From contig NZ_AP019721.1 of NCBI RefSeq assembly GCF_006742205.1, positions 2,232,001 through 2,296,000 of the forward strand: a stretch of DNA of 64,000 bases, in the 5' to 3' direction. Within the stretch, counting starts at the first letter, position 1, and every line of letters starts with the position of its first letter. A program made the translations under genes and the position numbers. Below the pieces are notes generated by a model. It searched no databases and was not told where the DNA came from. It saw only the letters and a list, made by a program, of their open reading frames with translations. This DNA comes from Staphylococcus epidermidis. Lineage in GTDB: Bacteria > Bacillota > Bacilli > Staphylococcales > Staphylococcaceae. Of the stretch, positions 1 through 10,264 are shown piece by piece.

Positions 1-952
1 TACGTTCAAGACCACTTCGTGCCGCACCTACTAATTCTAAATTGTAGTTTATTGGGCTACGATAATGCACACTAATCATAAAGAATCGTAATACGTCTGG
101 ATCAACTTCTTTAATGATATCGTGAACTAAAATAAAATTGCCTAGCGACTTGCTCATTTTCTCATTATCAATATTAATAAAACCATTATGCATCCAATAA
201 TTTGCGAAAGGTGCATGATTATGAGCTTCTGATTGAGCAATTTCATTTTCATGATGCGGAAATTGTAAATCTGAACCACCTGCGTGAATATCTATTGTAG
301 ACCCTAGTTCATGATAAGCCATTACGGAACATTCAATGTGCCAACCTGGTCTACCTTTACCAAATGGACTATTCCAACTAATTTCACCTGGCTTAGCTTT
401 CTTCCATAAAGTAAAATCTAGCGCATCTTCTTTTTGTTCTCCAGCTTCAATACGAGCGCCAACTTTCAAATCATCTAATGATTGATGACTTAATTTACCA
501 TATCCATCAAATTGACGTGTTCTAAAATAGACATCACCGTCACTTTCATATGCATAACCTTCATCTACTAATTCTTTAATAAAATCAATAATTTCACCCA
601 TATGATGCATCACACGCGGATTAGATGTAGCCTTTTTCACATTCAAAGCACCAACGTCCTCATAAAAAGCTTTAATATACTTTTCAGCAATTTCAGGAAC
701 ACTTTCATTGAGTTCTTTAGAGCGATTAATGAGTTTATCATCAACGTCTGTGAAATTAGAAACATAAATAACTTCATATCCCTTATATTCGAAATATCTT
801 CTGACTACATCATAATTAATAGCTGGTCGTGCATTTCCAATATGAATATAATTGTAAACTGTTGGCCCACATACATACATTTTGACCTTACCTGGTTCAA
901 TGGGCTCAAACGTCTCTTTCCGACGTGTTAAGGTATTATATAATGTAATCAT
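1..952 (-). CDS. cysS: Cysteinyl-tRNA synthetase, N-terminal 317 residues (runs off the window)
   Basis: Class I synthetase that charges tRNA-Cys in the cytoplasm. The reading frame enters from the ATG at 950-952 and stays open to base 1, giving about 317 of the usual ~466 residues. The catalytic fold is clear: MYVCGPT near residue 25, the HIGH-type signature HIGN at 37-40, and the KMSKS loop at 265-269. The active-site zinc ligands typical of CysRS are visible as C28, C208, H233 and E237. The start lies 17 bases inside the end of cysE, so the two genes are probably translationally coupled and share the T-box leader upstream of cysE. The C-terminal anticodon-binding part is outside the window. 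Identification is firm. Confidence 0.97.
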   Translation of the reverse strand, partial: MITLYNTLTRRKETFEPIEPGKVKMYVCGPTVYNYIHIGNARPAINYDVVRRYFEYKGYEVIYVSNFTDVDDKLINRSKELNESVPEIAEKYIKAFYEDVGALNVKKATSNPRVMHHMGEIIDFIKELVDEGYAYESDGDVYFRTRQFDGYGKLSHQSLDDLKVGARIEAGEQKEDALDFTLWKKAKPGEISWNSPFGKGRPGWHIECSVMAYHELGSTIDIHAGGSDLQFPHHENEIAQSEAHNHAPFANYWMHNGFINIDNEKMSKSLGNFILVHDIIKEVDPDVLRFFMISVHYRSPINYNLELVGAARSGLER

Positions 953-1577
953 CTTGAATCTCTCCATTCTTAGCTTTTTCAAGCTGTCTTTCTAAGTGTT
1001 TAATTTGTTCGTAAAGTGGATCAGGTAAGTTACGGTGATCAAATGTTTTACCAATACGTCTACCTTCTTGTTTAACAATGTGACCTGGTATACCTACTAC
1101 AGTTGTATAACTAGGAACAGACTGTAATACTACAGAATTAGCTCCAATATTCACATTTGATTCAATTTTTATATTACCTAATATCTTAGATCCAGCTGCT
1201 ATCAAAACATTATCACCGATATCAGGATGGCGTTTTCCTTTTTCTTTGCCTGTACCACCTAAAGTAACTCCTTGATAAATAGTAACATTATCACCAATTG
1301 TACATGTTTCTCCAATAACTACACCCATGCCATGGTCGATAAATAAACGCTTACCGATTTTTGCACCTGGATGTATTTCAATTCCGGTGAAAAAACGTGA
1401 TAGTTGAGAAATCATTCTGGCTGCTACATAGCGTCTATTTTTATATAATTTATGGGCAATTAAGTGACTCCAAACTGCATGTAATCCAGCGTAAGTAGTT
1501 ATTACTTCTAAAGTCGAGCGCGCTGCAGGATCCTGTTCAAACACCATCTTTATATCGTCTCTCATTCTTTTTAACAC
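936..1577 (-). CDS. cysE: Serine O-acetyltransferase
   Basis: Makes O-acetylserine from serine and acetyl-CoA, the first committed step of cysteine synthesis; the cysK product encoded at 33066-33998 uses it next. The 213-residue protein has the helical N-terminal domain (about 1-70) and then a left-handed beta-helix of hexapeptide repeats. The conserved segment [13 protein letters not shown] (about 78-90) carries the catalytic Asp-His pair, and [12 protein letters not shown] is the usual loop. The start is GTG, with a GGGGGAG ribosome-binding site 6-7 bases upstream. It is short compared with the ~270-residue enterobacterial enzymes, as is normal for Firmicutes. It lies between a Cys T-box and cysS, an arrangement also known in Bacillus, so expression should rise when tRNA-Cys is uncharged. 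Confidence 0.96.
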   Translation of the reverse strand: MLKRMRDDIKMVFEQDPAARSTLEVITTYAGLHAVWSHLIAHKLYKNRRYVAARMISQLSRFFTGIEIHPGAKIGKRLFIDHGMGVVIGETCTIGDNVTIYQGVTLGGTGKEKGKRHPDIGDNVLIAAGSKILGNIKIESNVNIGANSVVLQSVPSYTTVVGIPGHIVKQEGRRIGKTFDHRNLPDPLYEQIKHLERQLEKAKNGEIQDDYII

Positions 1578-1667
1578 GAACGTCTCCCCCTTAGTCTAAT
1601 CAAATTTATTTCAACACGTTTAAATCACTATGCGGAATATCATTGGTATCATAAGTTTAAAAATATG

Positions 1668-1886
1668 AAAAGAGCACCTCTAACATTTGTTGCTAGAGGC
1701 GCTCTCGCACGGTTCCACTCTTCATTTAATAGCAATACTCATATTTGATTTATTACTATTCTCATCTCAATTATTTATTTTTATTAACAAAGGTGCATTC
1801 ATTAATATTTATGATGTGCTCACAGCTACCGCACACTCTCTGACACATAAACATTTAACTACTAATCCTTTGAATCACTTTATATT
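1668..1886 (-). promoter_or_regulatory. T-box leader (Cys) controlling cysE-cysS
   Basis: On the minus strand the leader ends with a T-box sequence, GAGTGGAACCGTGCG (1706-1720), next to an intrinsic terminator whose arms pair AGAGCGCCTCTAGCA with TGTTAGAGGTGCTCT (1670-1705) and which runs into T-rich DNA. Further 5', a specifier-loop context GAATGCACC holds the cysteine codon UGC at 1795-1797. Together these are the parts of a T-box riboswitch: uncharged tRNA-Cys would bind the specifier and T-box and stabilise the antiterminator. The positions of specifier and T-box are read directly; the regulatory outcome follows from the T-box family. An apparent plus-strand reading frame at 1687-1911 is a shadow of this leader. 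Confidence 0.9.
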
Positions 1887-1890
1887 TATA

Positions 1891-1919
1891 ATCATATGTT
1901 GTCACTTGTAAAATTTCAA
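1891..1919 (-). promoter_or_regulatory. Promoter of the cysE-cysS T-box transcript
   Basis: Minus-strand -35 TTGAAA (1914-1919) and -10 TATGAT (1891-1896) are separated by exactly 17 bp, placing the transcription start just 5' of the T-box leader and 30 bases beyond the gltX stop. Confidence 0.7.
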
Positions 1920-1949
1920 GTCGTAAACACTTTATGACTTAATATTTAT

Positions 1950-3404
1950 TTAAACAAGTTTTTTTAAGCGTGACAATACTTTATCTTTGCCTAATACTTC
2001 AATTGTGTTCGGTAATTCAGGACCATGCATTTGTCCAGTAACAGCAACACGAATAGGCATAAATAATTGTTTACCTTTAATACCAGTTTCTTTTTGAACT
2101 TCTTTAATCATTTTCTTAATTTCAGTTGCCTCAAACGATTCTAAAGATTCTAATTTACCATATAAATGGTTCATTAGTTCTGGCACTTGTTCTCCTTGTA
2201 ATACCTCTTGTTCATCTTTTCCAAGTTCCGGCATTTCATGGAAGAACATTTCTGATAATGGAACAATTTCACCAGCGTAACTCATTTCTTTTTGATACAA
2301 CGCTATTAATTTACGTCCCCATTCTCTATCCTTTTCTGATGGGTTTTCAGGTATAAGATTAGCCTTGATTAAATGAGGTAATGCAAGTTCAAATACTGTT
2401 TCTGTATCTTTTGTTTTCATATACTGATTGTTAACCCAAGCAAGTTTTTGTCTATCGAACATAGCTGGAGACTTAGACAAGCGTTTTTCATCAAAAATCT
2501 TTATAAATTCTTCTTTAGAAAAGATTTCCTCTTCACCTTCAGGTGACCAACCTAATAATGTAATAAAGTTAAATAATGCTTCTGGAAGATATCCTAAGTC
2601 ACGATATTGCTCGATAAATTGTAGGATTTGACCATCTCGCTTGCTTAATTTTTTACGCTCTTCATTAACAATGAGTGACATATGACCAAAACGAGGTGCT
2701 TCCCATCCAAATGCTTCATATATCATTAACTGCTTAGGTGTATTTGAAACATGGTCATCACCACGTATAACATCTGATATTTGCATATAATGATCATCTA
2801 CGGCAACTGCAAAATTATAAGTCGGAACACCATCTTTTTTTACAATTACCCAGTCTCCGATATTGTCAGATTCAAAGGAAATTTCCCCTTTAACCATGTC
2901 ATTGAAAGTATATGTTTGATCTTTAGGCACACGAAAACGAATTGATGGTTTACGCCCTTCCGCTTCGTACTGTTGACGCTGTTCTTCTGTTAAGTGCGCA
3001 TGTTGTCCACCATATCTTGGCATCTCTCCACGGGCAATTTGAGCTTCGCGCTCTGCTTCTAACTCTTCTTCAGTCATATAACATTTATATGCTTTGTCTT
3101 CCTCTAATAGCTGTTGAATTAGTGGATTATAGATTTCTGCACGTTCAGATTGACGATAAGGTCCAAAACCTTTATCTTTATCGACGGATTCATCCCAATC
3201 CAAACCTAACCATTTTAGATTATCGAATTGTGAAGATTCACCATCTTCTAAATTACGTTTACTATCTGTATCTTCGATGCGAACAACAAAATCACCATTA
3301 TAATGTTTAGCAAATAAATAATTGAATAATGCTGTTCTTGCATTACCAATATGCAAATATCCTGTTGGACTTGGCGCATATCTTACTCTGATACGTTCAC
3401 TCAT
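1950..3404 (-). CDS. gltX: Glutamyl-tRNA synthetase
   Basis: Class I synthetase charging tRNA-Glu; in staphylococci, which lack GlnRS, it also charges tRNA-Gln for later amidation by GatCAB (family knowledge). The Rossmann catalytic core shows [16 protein letters not shown] with the HIGH-type motif at residues 18-21 and the KLSKRDG loop near residue 250; the C-terminal third is the helical anticodon-binding domain. I start at the ATG at 3402-3404 (484 residues), 8 bases after AGGAG. A longer frame from the GTG at 3413 would put the start inside that ribosome-binding site. It is followed by its own gap and the cysE T-box promoter, so it is not obligatorily cotranscribed with cysE. Confidence 0.97.
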   Translation of the reverse strand: MSERIRVRYAPSPTGYLHIGNARTALFNYLFAKHYNGDFVVRIEDTDSKRNLEDGESSQFDNLKWLGLDWDESVDKDKGFGPYRQSERAEIYNPLIQQLLEEDKAYKCYMTEEELEAEREAQIARGEMPRYGGQHAHLTEEQRQQYEAEGRKPSIRFRVPKDQTYTFNDMVKGEISFESDNIGDWVIVKKDGVPTYNFAVAVDDHYMQISDVIRGDDHVSNTPKQLMIYEAFGWEAPRFGHMSLIVNEERKKLSKRDGQILQFIEQYRDLGYLPEALFNFITLLGWSPEGEEEIFSKEEFIKIFDEKRLSKSPAMFDRQKLAWVNNQYMKTKDTETVFELALPHLIKANLIPENPSEKDREWGRKLIALYQKEMSYAGEIVPLSEMFFHEMPELGKDEQEVLQGEQVPELMNHLYGKLESLESFEATEIKKMIKEVQKETGIKGKQLFMPIRVAVTGQMHGPELPNTIEVLGKDKVLSRLKKLV

Positions 3405-3555
3405 TATTTTCACTCCTACTATTAATTGTGTGGATAATAAATAGCCAAATATTAATTAAAATACTTTGCAAATTATACATCAATAAAATGATAACTATGA
3501 CCACTAACAAAATATGCAAATAAATGCGGTAGTTTATTGTAAGTGGTTTAATTTT

Positions 3556-3610
3556 AAAAAAGTTATTCAAACGATAAGGATACGCTAAAGTATACCTTGA
3601 TGAATAACTT
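3556..3610 (-). terminator. Terminator with a 31-nt structured loop after yacL
   Basis: Ten-base arms AAGTTATTCA (3601-3610) and TGAATAACTT (3560-3569) pair perfectly on the minus strand and run into T6. The 31-nt loop holds a second imperfect stem (AAGGTATAC against GTATCCTT). It lies downstream of yacL in the direction of transcription and probably ends the ctsR-clpC-radA-yacL unit. Confidence 0.6.
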
Positions 3611-3767
3611 GATTAAATATTGAATATTCTAATCCACCTAATATTTCAATAATATTGTAGCACTTAAAGGCCTCTTTGATAAGTCACATGTTTAATATGC
3701 ATAACCTTGTTAAATAAAATCAATTTGAAATATTTCACTTAAATATAGTACCTAAATTCGTACGGTA

Positions 3768-3783
3768 CGTTTCACATGAAACC
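3768..3783. promoter_or_regulatory. Degenerate parS-like palindrome
   Basis: The 16-mer centred on GTTTCACATGAAAC matches the widely conserved ParB site TGTTTCACGTGAAACA at 13 of 16 positions and is itself a near-perfect inverted repeat. The region is known to be near the origin in staphylococci, where parS sites cluster. It could equally be an unrelated operator or chance. Confidence 0.35.
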
Positions 3784-3813
3784 CTTATTCTAACAAAGAT
3801 AATCTATAAAATT

Positions 3814-4872
3814 TCAGTCAACAAATTTCGCAAAAACAATTCTTCCTGATGATGTTTGTAACAAACTTACGACCTCTAAATTAACTTGTTGACCAATGTA
3901 ACTCTTCGCGTTATCAACAACCACCATTGTACCATCATCTAAATATCCTACGCCTTGTCCTGGCTCTTTACCTATCTTCGTTAATAAAATACTTAACTGG
4001 TCGCCTTGATGTACATTAGGTTTGATTGCTTCCGATAAATCATTAACGTTGAGTGCTGTAATTCCTTGAACGTGACATACTTTATTTAAATTAAAATCAG
4101 TCGTAATCACATGTGCATGATACTGTTGTGCTAATTTAATTAATAATGTATCTATATCACTATGGGATTGAGTTGGATGTATAACGCGTGTAGGATAATC
4201 TAAATCATAAAGTTGATTTAAAATATCTAATCCTCTTTGACCTTTTTCACGTTTCACGCTATCTTTAGCATCCGCTATAACCTGTAATTCATTTATAACG
4301 CCTTGTGGTATCAATATATCACCATCGATGAATCCGCAACGTATAATATCTAATATCCTTCCATCGATAATGGCACTTGTATCTACAATCTTAGGTGTCG
4401 CTCTTCGTATATTATTAGACATGGAACGTGCCATATTCTCTGGTAAAAACATAAGCATTTCATCTCTTTTTTTCAGACCAAATTGAAACCCTAAATAACA
4501 TAAAATAATAGTGATTATCATAGGTACAAAGTGATTTAATATGGAATTACCTATCATTTCTAAGATAAAAGAAACCATCACTGAAATAAATAAACCAATA
4601 ATTAAACCAATTGTAGCAAATAATATTTCTACCGCACTGCGTCTCATGATTAATTGTTCAAATTGTTTAAAAGCATATGTTACTTTATTAATGAACAATC
4701 CAAATATTATAAAAAATATAATTATGCCTATGAAACCATCTACATAATAATTAGTGATAACCGCATGGTGATGAATGCCAAGATCTGTAACAACTTCGGG
4801 TATAATTATAACACCAAGAGCTGCACCAACAATGATATAGATTGCTACAACAATTGCTTTTGTTATATTCAA
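3814..4872 (-). CDS. yacL: Membrane-anchored PIN/TRAM domain protein (YacL family)
   Basis: The first ~120 residues contain about four hydrophobic membrane segments. They are followed by a PIN nuclease domain beginning VDTSAIIDGRI (about 165-175), with further acidic residues suited to metal binding, and a C-terminal TRAM-like beta-barrel (last ~60 residues). Family members are presumed RNases, but I know of no established substrate. I place the start at the TTG at 4870-4872, 7 bases after AAGGAGG; the in-frame ATG six codons earlier overlaps that ribosome-binding site. Downstream of radA and clpC on the same strand, it is probably the last gene of the clpC-region transcript, as in Bacillus and S. 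aureus. Confidence 0.88.
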   Translation of the reverse strand: MNITKAIVVAIYIIVGAALGVIIIPEVVTDLGIHHHAVITNYYVDGFIGIIIFFIIFGLFINKVTYAFKQFEQLIMRRSAVEILFATIGLIIGLFISVMVSFILEMIGNSILNHFVPMIITIILCYLGFQFGLKKRDEMLMFLPENMARSMSNNIRRATPKIVDTSAIIDGRILDIIRCGFIDGDILIPQGVINELQVIADAKDSVKREKGQRGLDILNQLYDLDYPTRVIHPTQSHSDIDTLLIKLAQQYHAHVITTDFNLNKVCHVQGITALNVNDLSEAIKPNVHQGDQLSILLTKIGKEPGQGVGYLDDGTMVVVDNAKSYIGQQVNLEVVSLLQTSSGRIVFAKFVD

Positions 4873-4925
4873 TTTATAGCCTCCTTCCATTGATGTTATA
4901 TCCTAGTATGGCTTAACAATACGGC

Positions 4926-6299
4926 TTATCGCAGTTTTGAATGTAATGCATATTTCAAAGCTTCATGTACTGATGAAACACCAACGACTTGGATGCCTTC
5001 TGGGAATGTCCAACCTCCAATATTTGTCTGTGGAATAATAGCTCTTTTAAACCCTAGTTTGGCCGCTTCTTGAACACGTTGCTCTATGCGTGATACTCTG
5101 CGTACTTCACCTGTTAATCCAACTTCACCCACAAAACAATCTAATCCATCAACAGCTTGATCTTTAAAACTTGAAGCTGTCGCAACAATAATGCTTAAAT
5201 CAACAGCAGGTTCTGTTAATTTGACGCCACCTGCTACTTTAATATAGGCATCTTGTTGTTGGAGTAAATAGTTTTCCTTTTTTTCTAGAACCGCCATAAG
5301 TAAACTTAATCGATTATGATCTATACCTGTAGCCATTCGTCTAGGATTATTAAATGTTGTTGGTGTAACAAGCGCTTGGACTTCAATGAGTAGTGGTCTT
5401 GTTCCTTCCATAGTGGGGACGATTGTAGAGCCCGGAACATTTGTAGAACGTTCTTCTAAAAACATTTCAGAAGGATTAAGTACACCTTTTAATCCACTTT
5501 GCTTCATTTCGAAAATCCCCATCTCATTTGTAGAACCAAATCTATTTTTTACTGCTCTAAGGATACGATATGCGTGATGCTCATCTCCTTCAAAATAAAG
5601 AACTGTATCAACCATATGTTCCAATAATCTTGGTCCGGCGATTTGTCCTTCTTTTGTTACGTGTCCCACAATAAATGTGGCAATATTCATTTGTTTAGCA
5701 ATGTTCATTAAACTTTGCGTACTCTCTCTTACTTGTGATACCGATCCAGGTGCGGAACTAATTTCCGGATGATAGATTGTTTGAATCGAATCAACAACAA
5801 GTAAGTCAGGTCTCTCTTCTTTTACAGTTTGATGTATCACTTCTAAATCAGTTTCGGCTAAAACATTAAGATGACTAGAATCTTCTTCCAAACGATCAGC
5901 GCGCAACTTAGTTTGATTAATAGATTCCTCACCAGTAATATATAAAACATTCTTATTTTGTGACAGCGCAGCACAAATTTGTAGCAATAAAGTTGACTTA
6001 CCAATACCTGGGTCTCCACCTATTAGTACTAACGAACCACTTACAATACCTCCACCTAAAACACGGTTAAATTCCTTTGATTCTGTAAGTAATCTAGGGG
6101 TAGCTTCATGCTTAACGCTATTTAACTTTTGTACCTTACCTGCTGTTTCTTTTGTTTTTACACCATGTTTAGGATGAGCAACCTTTTCTACTATTTCTTC
6201 CATTTGATTCCACGCACCACAGTTAGGGCACTTGCCCATCCACTTAGGAGATTGATAGCCACATGCCATACATTCGAATATTACTTTTTTCTTGGCCAT
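4926..6299 (-). CDS. radA: DNA repair protein RadA (Sms)
   Basis: RecA-like ATPase that promotes branch migration during recombination and repair. The 457 residues show the N-terminal zinc finger (C10, C13, C24, C27), Walker [11 protein letters not shown] at 94-103, the RadA-specific KNRFG motif near residue 255, and a C-terminal Lon-protease-like domain ending near [15 protein letters not shown] is preceded by GGAGG at 7 bases. It has its own promoter-like sequence in the preceding gap, so it can be expressed apart from the CtsR-controlled clpC operon. Confidence 0.97.
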   Translation of the reverse strand: MAKKKVIFECMACGYQSPKWMGKCPNCGAWNQMEEIVEKVAHPKHGVKTKETAGKVQKLNSVKHEATPRLLTESKEFNRVLGGGIVSGSLVLIGGDPGIGKSTLLLQICAALSQNKNVLYITGEESINQTKLRADRLEEDSSHLNVLAETDLEVIHQTVKEERPDLLVVDSIQTIYHPEISSAPGSVSQVRESTQSLMNIAKQMNIATFIVGHVTKEGQIAGPRLLEHMVDTVLYFEGDEHHAYRILRAVKNRFGSTNEMGIFEMKQSGLKGVLNPSEMFLEERSTNVPGSTIVPTMEGTRPLLIEVQALVTPTTFNNPRRMATGIDHNRLSLLMAVLEKKENYLLQQQDAYIKVAGGVKLTEPAVDLSIIVATASSFKDQAVDGLDCFVGEVGLTGEVRRVSRIEQRVQEAAKLGFKRAIIPQTNIGGWTFPEGIQVVGVSSVHEALKYALHSKLR

Positions 6300-6331
6300 T
6301 GAGACACCTCCGATTTAATATGAACAAATCT

Positions 6332-6360
6332 ATTTTAAACTGACAAGTTGAATCTGACAA
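6332..6360 (-). promoter_or_regulatory. Promoter of radA
   Basis: Minus-strand -35 TTGTCA (6355-6360), 17-bp spacer and -10 TAAAAT (6332-6337), about 30 bases upstream of the radA start codon. Confidence 0.55.
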
Positions 6361-6576
6361 ATTAAAATTAAATAATGATGTTGATAACACTTATAAGTCT
6401 ATAACCCTTTCATAATATTTCTATAATGAACCTATAACATTCATCATATGCTTATCTGTTTAAACATTCTGGCAATTATACTAATGATGATTCAGCAAAA
6501 ATATAAGTAAAATTTTAAATTGATTTACCTCATTCATTGTTTATTATTATATATTTAAGTGGTTATCTTAGTATAG
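6361..6576. other. AT-rich gap between clpC and radA
   Basis: No supported gene. On the plus strand a TTTACC-N17-TTATAT arrangement near 6525-6553 could be a weak promoter facing the hairpins at 6577 and 6681; it may be chance in AT-rich DNA. Confidence 0.4.
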
Positions 6577-6611
6577 AAAATGCCTGAGACAATGATTGTC
6601 CCAGGCATTTT
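6577..6611. terminator. Bidirectional terminator hairpin of the CCTGAGACA/GTCCCAGG type
   Basis: Near-perfect stem AAATGCCTGAGACAAT / ATTGTCCCAGGCATTT with A-rich and T-rich flanks, so it could act on both strands. It follows clpC. A close copy of the same hairpin follows spoVG at 52029-52068. Confidence 0.65.
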
Positions 6612-6680
6612 ATTTATTGGCAATTGACAACCGAGTTGTACTTGGGCTAATCTCAATTTTCAACTCTAGTCCTCATTGCC

Positions 6681-6724
6681 AAGTGAGACAGGGAATTACT
6701 TACGCTTTCTATCTCACTTTTTTT
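6681..6724 (+). terminator. Plus-strand intrinsic terminator without a plus-strand gene
   Basis: AAGTGAGA (6681-6688) pairs with TCTCACTT (6712-6719), followed directly by a T-run to 6724. The polarity is plus, while both flanking genes (radA, clpC) are on minus. Either a small plus-strand RNA ends here or this is an inverted repeat remnant. Confidence 0.5.
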
Positions 6725-6789
6725 AATTTAATATTTAACGTTATAATTGTAGTAACTCAATATGCGAAATTAAAGTTATAATAATTTAA

Positions 6790-9243
6790 TTATGATTCTG
6801 TTGTTTCTTTTTTGGCTGTAATTTCATGAATATCATACTTAAATTCTTTACCATCATGATCAATTGTTACTTCTTTACCTTCAATTTTATTTCCATCTAA
6901 AATCAATTCGCTTAAATTATCTTCAACCGTTTTTTGAATTGCTCTAATGAGTGGTCTAGCACCATATTCAGGATCATATCCTTCTTCTGCAATTTTTTCT
7001 TTCGCTTTATCAGTAACAACAATATTAATATTTTGCTCTGAAAGACGGTGTGTAAGTTTATTTACCATCATTGTAACAATTTCTTTTAATTCATCTTTTG
7101 TAAGTTTGTGGAAGACAATAATGTCATCAACACGGTTTAAGAATTCTGGTCGGAATGAATTTTTTAATTCTTTCATCATTGTTTTTCTGACAGTTTCGTA
7201 GTCACTACCTTCTGAAGCACCTCCAAAACCAGCAAAGCGTTGGTCCTGTAATTCTTGAGCTCCCACATTAGAAGTCATAATAATCACAGTATTACGGAAG
7301 TCCACAGTACGACCTTTAGTATCTGTTAAATGACCATCATCTAAAACTTGTAGAAGAATATTAAAAACGTCAGGATGTGCTTTCTCAATTTCATCAAATA
7401 AAATCACAGAGTATGGTTTACGTCTAACTTTTTCAGTCAATTGACCGCCGTCATCATGTCCTACATATCCTGGAGGTGCACCAACTAATCGACTGACAGC
7501 ATGTTTCTCCATAAATTCACTCATATCTACGCGAATCATTGCATCGTCTTCACCAAACATAGATTCAGCTAAAGCACGAGCTAATTCAGTTTTACCCACA
7601 CCTGTAGGTCCTAAGAAAATAAAACTACCGATTGGACGTTTTGGATCTTTAAGACCAGCACGAGCTCTTCGAACAGCTTTACTAATTGAATTGACAGCAT
7701 CGTTTTGTCCAATGACACGTTTATGAAGTGTATCTTCAAGATTCAATAAACGATCTGATTCAGTTTCATTAATTTTAGTTAAAGGAATACCTGTCCAACC
7801 AGCTATTACTTCAGCGATATTTTCTTCAGATAAGGCAGTATCTAAACCACCTTGTGCATTTTTCCATTCATTTTTAGCATCTTCATATTGCTTTTCAAGT
7901 TTAGATTGCTTATCTCTTAAATTAGCGGCATTTTCAAATTCTTGAGCATGAACTGCAGCATCTTTTTCATTTTTTACTTTATCAATTTCTTGTTCAATCT
8001 CTTTTAAATTACTTGGCGTTGTATGACTTTTAAGTCTAACTTTTGAACTTGCCTCATCAATTAAGTCAATGGCTTTATCTGGCAAGAAACGATCTGAAAC
8101 ATAACGATCACTCAATTTAGCAGCCGCTTCTAAAGCTTCATCTGAGATATTAATTCTGTGATGAGCCTCATAACGGTCACGTAATCCTTTTAAGATTTCA
8201 ATCGTGTCTTCAACTGTAGGTTCATCCACTTGAATTGGTTGGAAACGACGTTCTAATGCAGCGTCTTTTTCTATATTTTTACGATATTCATCTAATGTTG
8301 TGGCACCTATACATTGCAATTCTCCACGAGCTAAAGCGGGTTTTAAAATATTAGATGCATCAATTGCTCCTTCTGCGCCACCAGCGCCAACTAAAGTATG
8401 AAGTTCATCGATAAATAGAATAACATTACCAGCTTGATGAATTTCCTCCATAACTTTTTTCAATCTTTCTTCAAATTCACCACGATATTTAGTGCCAGCT
8501 ACGACTGTACCCATATCTAATGACATTACACGTTTGTCTTTTAAAGTTTCTGGTACTTCATTTTTAACAATTGCTTGCGCAAGTCCTTCAGCAATTGCTG
8601 TTTTACCAACACCGGGTTCACCAATTAGCACAGGATTATTTTTAGTACGACGACTTAAAACTTCAATTACACGAGTAATTTCTTTATCTCGTCCTACGAC
8701 TGGATCTAACGTTCCATCTTTAGCAATAACAGTTAAATCTCTAGCTAATCCATCTAAAGTAGGCGTGTTATTAGACTTATTAGCTTGCGCATTTTTATTA
8801 CTCATTTCTGGACTTCCTAAAGCTTTTACAACTTGGGCACGTGCTTTAGTAATATTTAAATCTAGGTTTGCAAATACACGTGCTGCAACACCTTCATTTT
8901 CTCTAATTAAACCTAATAGTATATGCTCTGTTCCTACAAAGTTATGATGTAGCTTTCGAGCTTCATCCATAGACAGTTCAATTACTTTTTTTGCTCTCGG
9001 TGTATAATGTAGTGTGCCCATTTGCTCTTGACCGTGACCGATAAGTTTTTCAACTTCTTCGATGACTTTATCTTCAGTAATATTAAAACTTTCTAATACC
9101 TTTGCAGCTATACCTTCTGGCTCTTTCATTAAACCAAGCAAAAGATGTTCTGTTCCAATATTAGAATGGTTCAAACGAATTGCTTCCTCTTGTGCATGTG
9201 CCAACACACGTTGTGCACGCTCAGTCAATCTACCAAATAACAT
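6790..9243 (-). CDS. clpC: ATP-dependent Clp protease ATP-binding subunit ClpC
   Basis: Hsp100 AAA+ unfoldase that feeds ClpP and, with McsA/McsB, degrades arginine-phosphorylated and damaged proteins. The 817 residues contain two Clp-N repeats (about 1-145), the first AAA module with GEPGVGKT (about 209-216), a middle region with an inserted UVR motif ([12 protein letters not shown], about 435), and the second AAA module with GPTGVGKT (about 545-552). The C-terminal D2-small domain is complete. AGGAGG lies 9 bases before the ATG. It is the last gene of the ctsR-mcsA-mcsB-clpC operon and is followed by hairpins. Confidence 0.98.
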   Translation of the reverse strand: MLFGRLTERAQRVLAHAQEEAIRLNHSNIGTEHLLLGLMKEPEGIAAKVLESFNITEDKVIEEVEKLIGHGQEQMGTLHYTPRAKKVIELSMDEARKLHHNFVGTEHILLGLIRENEGVAARVFANLDLNITKARAQVVKALGSPEMSNKNAQANKSNNTPTLDGLARDLTVIAKDGTLDPVVGRDKEITRVIEVLSRRTKNNPVLIGEPGVGKTAIAEGLAQAIVKNEVPETLKDKRVMSLDMGTVVAGTKYRGEFEERLKKVMEEIHQAGNVILFIDELHTLVGAGGAEGAIDASNILKPALARGELQCIGATTLDEYRKNIEKDAALERRFQPIQVDEPTVEDTIEILKGLRDRYEAHHRINISDEALEAAAKLSDRYVSDRFLPDKAIDLIDEASSKVRLKSHTTPSNLKEIEQEIDKVKNEKDAAVHAQEFENAANLRDKQSKLEKQYEDAKNEWKNAQGGLDTALSEENIAEVIAGWTGIPLTKINETESDRLLNLEDTLHKRVIGQNDAVNSISKAVRRARAGLKDPKRPIGSFIFLGPTGVGKTELARALAESMFGEDDAMIRVDMSEFMEKHAVSRLVGAPPGYVGHDDGGQLTEKVRRKPYSVILFDEIEKAHPDVFNILLQVLDDGHLTDTKGRTVDFRNTVIIMTSNVGAQELQDQRFAGFGGASEGSDYETVRKTMMKELKNSFRPEFLNRVDDIIVFHKLTKDELKEIVTMMVNKLTHRLSEQNINIVVTDKAKEKIAEEGYDPEYGARPLIRAIQKTVEDNLSELILDGNKIEGKEVTIDHDGKEFKYDIHEITAKKETTES

Positions 9244-9256
9244 GTATAAATACCTC

Positions 9257-10264
9257 CTATTTTATATGTTCTCTTAATAAATCAGCTCTTTTTTCATTTA
9301 CTGTTCTATTATCATCGTCATCTATTAAAAATGGTGACTGTATTGCTACCATTAATTCATTAAATTTAAAATTTTCAAGCAAAATATAATTCAAATCAAT
9401 ACCTAGTTTCACTTCGCTCAAACGATATGAGGCTTCTTCCATAGAAATAATTCTACTGTTTTGTAGTACACCTAATGATCGATAAACTCTATCCAGTGTC
9501 TCTACAGGATTGTGTTTATCAAGTCTTTCTCTTATTTGCTTTTCTTCATTTATAATTTGATTTACAACTTCAGTTAAGTTATCGATAATGTCTTCTTCTG
9601 TTTTCCCTAGTGTAAGTTGGTTTGAAACCTGATAAATGTGACCATATACTTGTGACCCTTCTCCGTATATACCTCGAATTGTAAATCCAAAACGATTAAT
9701 TGTTTGTGCAATTCTGTTCATTCTTTTCATAATGGAGAGTCCAGGTAAATGTAGCATCACACTTGCACGCATTCCTGTACCAATATTAGTAGGACAGGTA
9801 GTTAAATATCCTAAATGCTCATCATAACTAATGTCTAACGCTTTATCTAATTCATCATCAATTTTAGAAGCGCGTTGATATAAATCCTTTAGCGATAAAT
9901 CAGTTCCTAGAGCCTGTATTCGTATATGATCTTCTTCGTTTATCATAACACTTACCGATTCATCATCATTTAACATTACTGCTGAAGCAGGTTGTTTCAC
10001 TAGTTCAGGACTCACAAGATGTTTCGCAACCAATTTCATTTTACTTTGTTGATCCATCGTATCTAATCGATTTAAAGTTAAGTTGGGAAGCGCATCTTGA
10101 ACTTCATTTATCACTCGATATCCTTCTTGCTCTGAAGGGAACATAAGTGGGTGGACATGGTTTTCAAGATTTCTAGCTAATCGAATTCTGGAAGAAATAA
10201 TAACAGGTGTCTCCTCAGACATCTTCATCCACTCACTAATATTAGTATGGATATTACTCATCAT
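9257..10264 (-). CDS. mcsB: Protein-arginine kinase McsB
   Basis: ATP:guanido-phosphotransferase fold enzyme that phosphorylates arginines on CtsR and misfolded proteins, marking them for ClpC/ClpP. The nucleotide-binding SSRIRLARN appears near residue 25 and the conserved catalytic segment [19 protein letters not shown] near residues 155-175. I choose the ATG at 10262-10264 (335 residues, the staphylococcal length). It overlaps the mcsA stop by 11 bases and follows GAGGTG. In-frame upstream codons would invade the ribosome-binding site. Confidence 0.95.
   Translation of the reverse strand: MMSNIHTNISEWMKMSEETPVIISSRIRLARNLENHVHPLMFPSEQEGYRVINEVQDALPNLTLNRLDTMDQQSKMKLVAKHLVSPELVKQPASAVMLNDDESVSVMINEEDHIRIQALGTDLSLKDLYQRASKIDDELDKALDISYDEHLGYLTTCPTNIGTGMRASVMLHLPGLSIMKRMNRIAQTINRFGFTIRGIYGEGSQVYGHIYQVSNQLTLGKTEEDIIDNLTEVVNQIINEEKQIRERLDKHNPVETLDRVYRSLGVLQNSRIISMEEASYRLSEVKLGIDLNYILLENFKFNELMVAIQSPFLIDDDDNRTVNEKRADLLREHIK

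Larger units (their letters stand above)
3405..3813. other. Intergenic region upstream of gltX
   Basis: This gap holds a long-loop terminator (3556-3610), a parS-like palindrome (3768-3783) and, nearest gltX, a minus-strand -10-like TATAAT at 3472-3477 without a convincing -35. I see no open reading frame with a ribosome-binding site here. Confidence 0.6.

Noticed and set aside
602..931. 109-codon plus-strand frame opposite cysS
   Set aside because: Shadow of the cysS coding frame, hydrophobic low-complexity product, no ribosome-binding site.
1687..1911. 74-codon plus-strand frame upstream of cysE
   Set aside because: It is antisense to the Cys T-box leader, which fully explains the conservation there.
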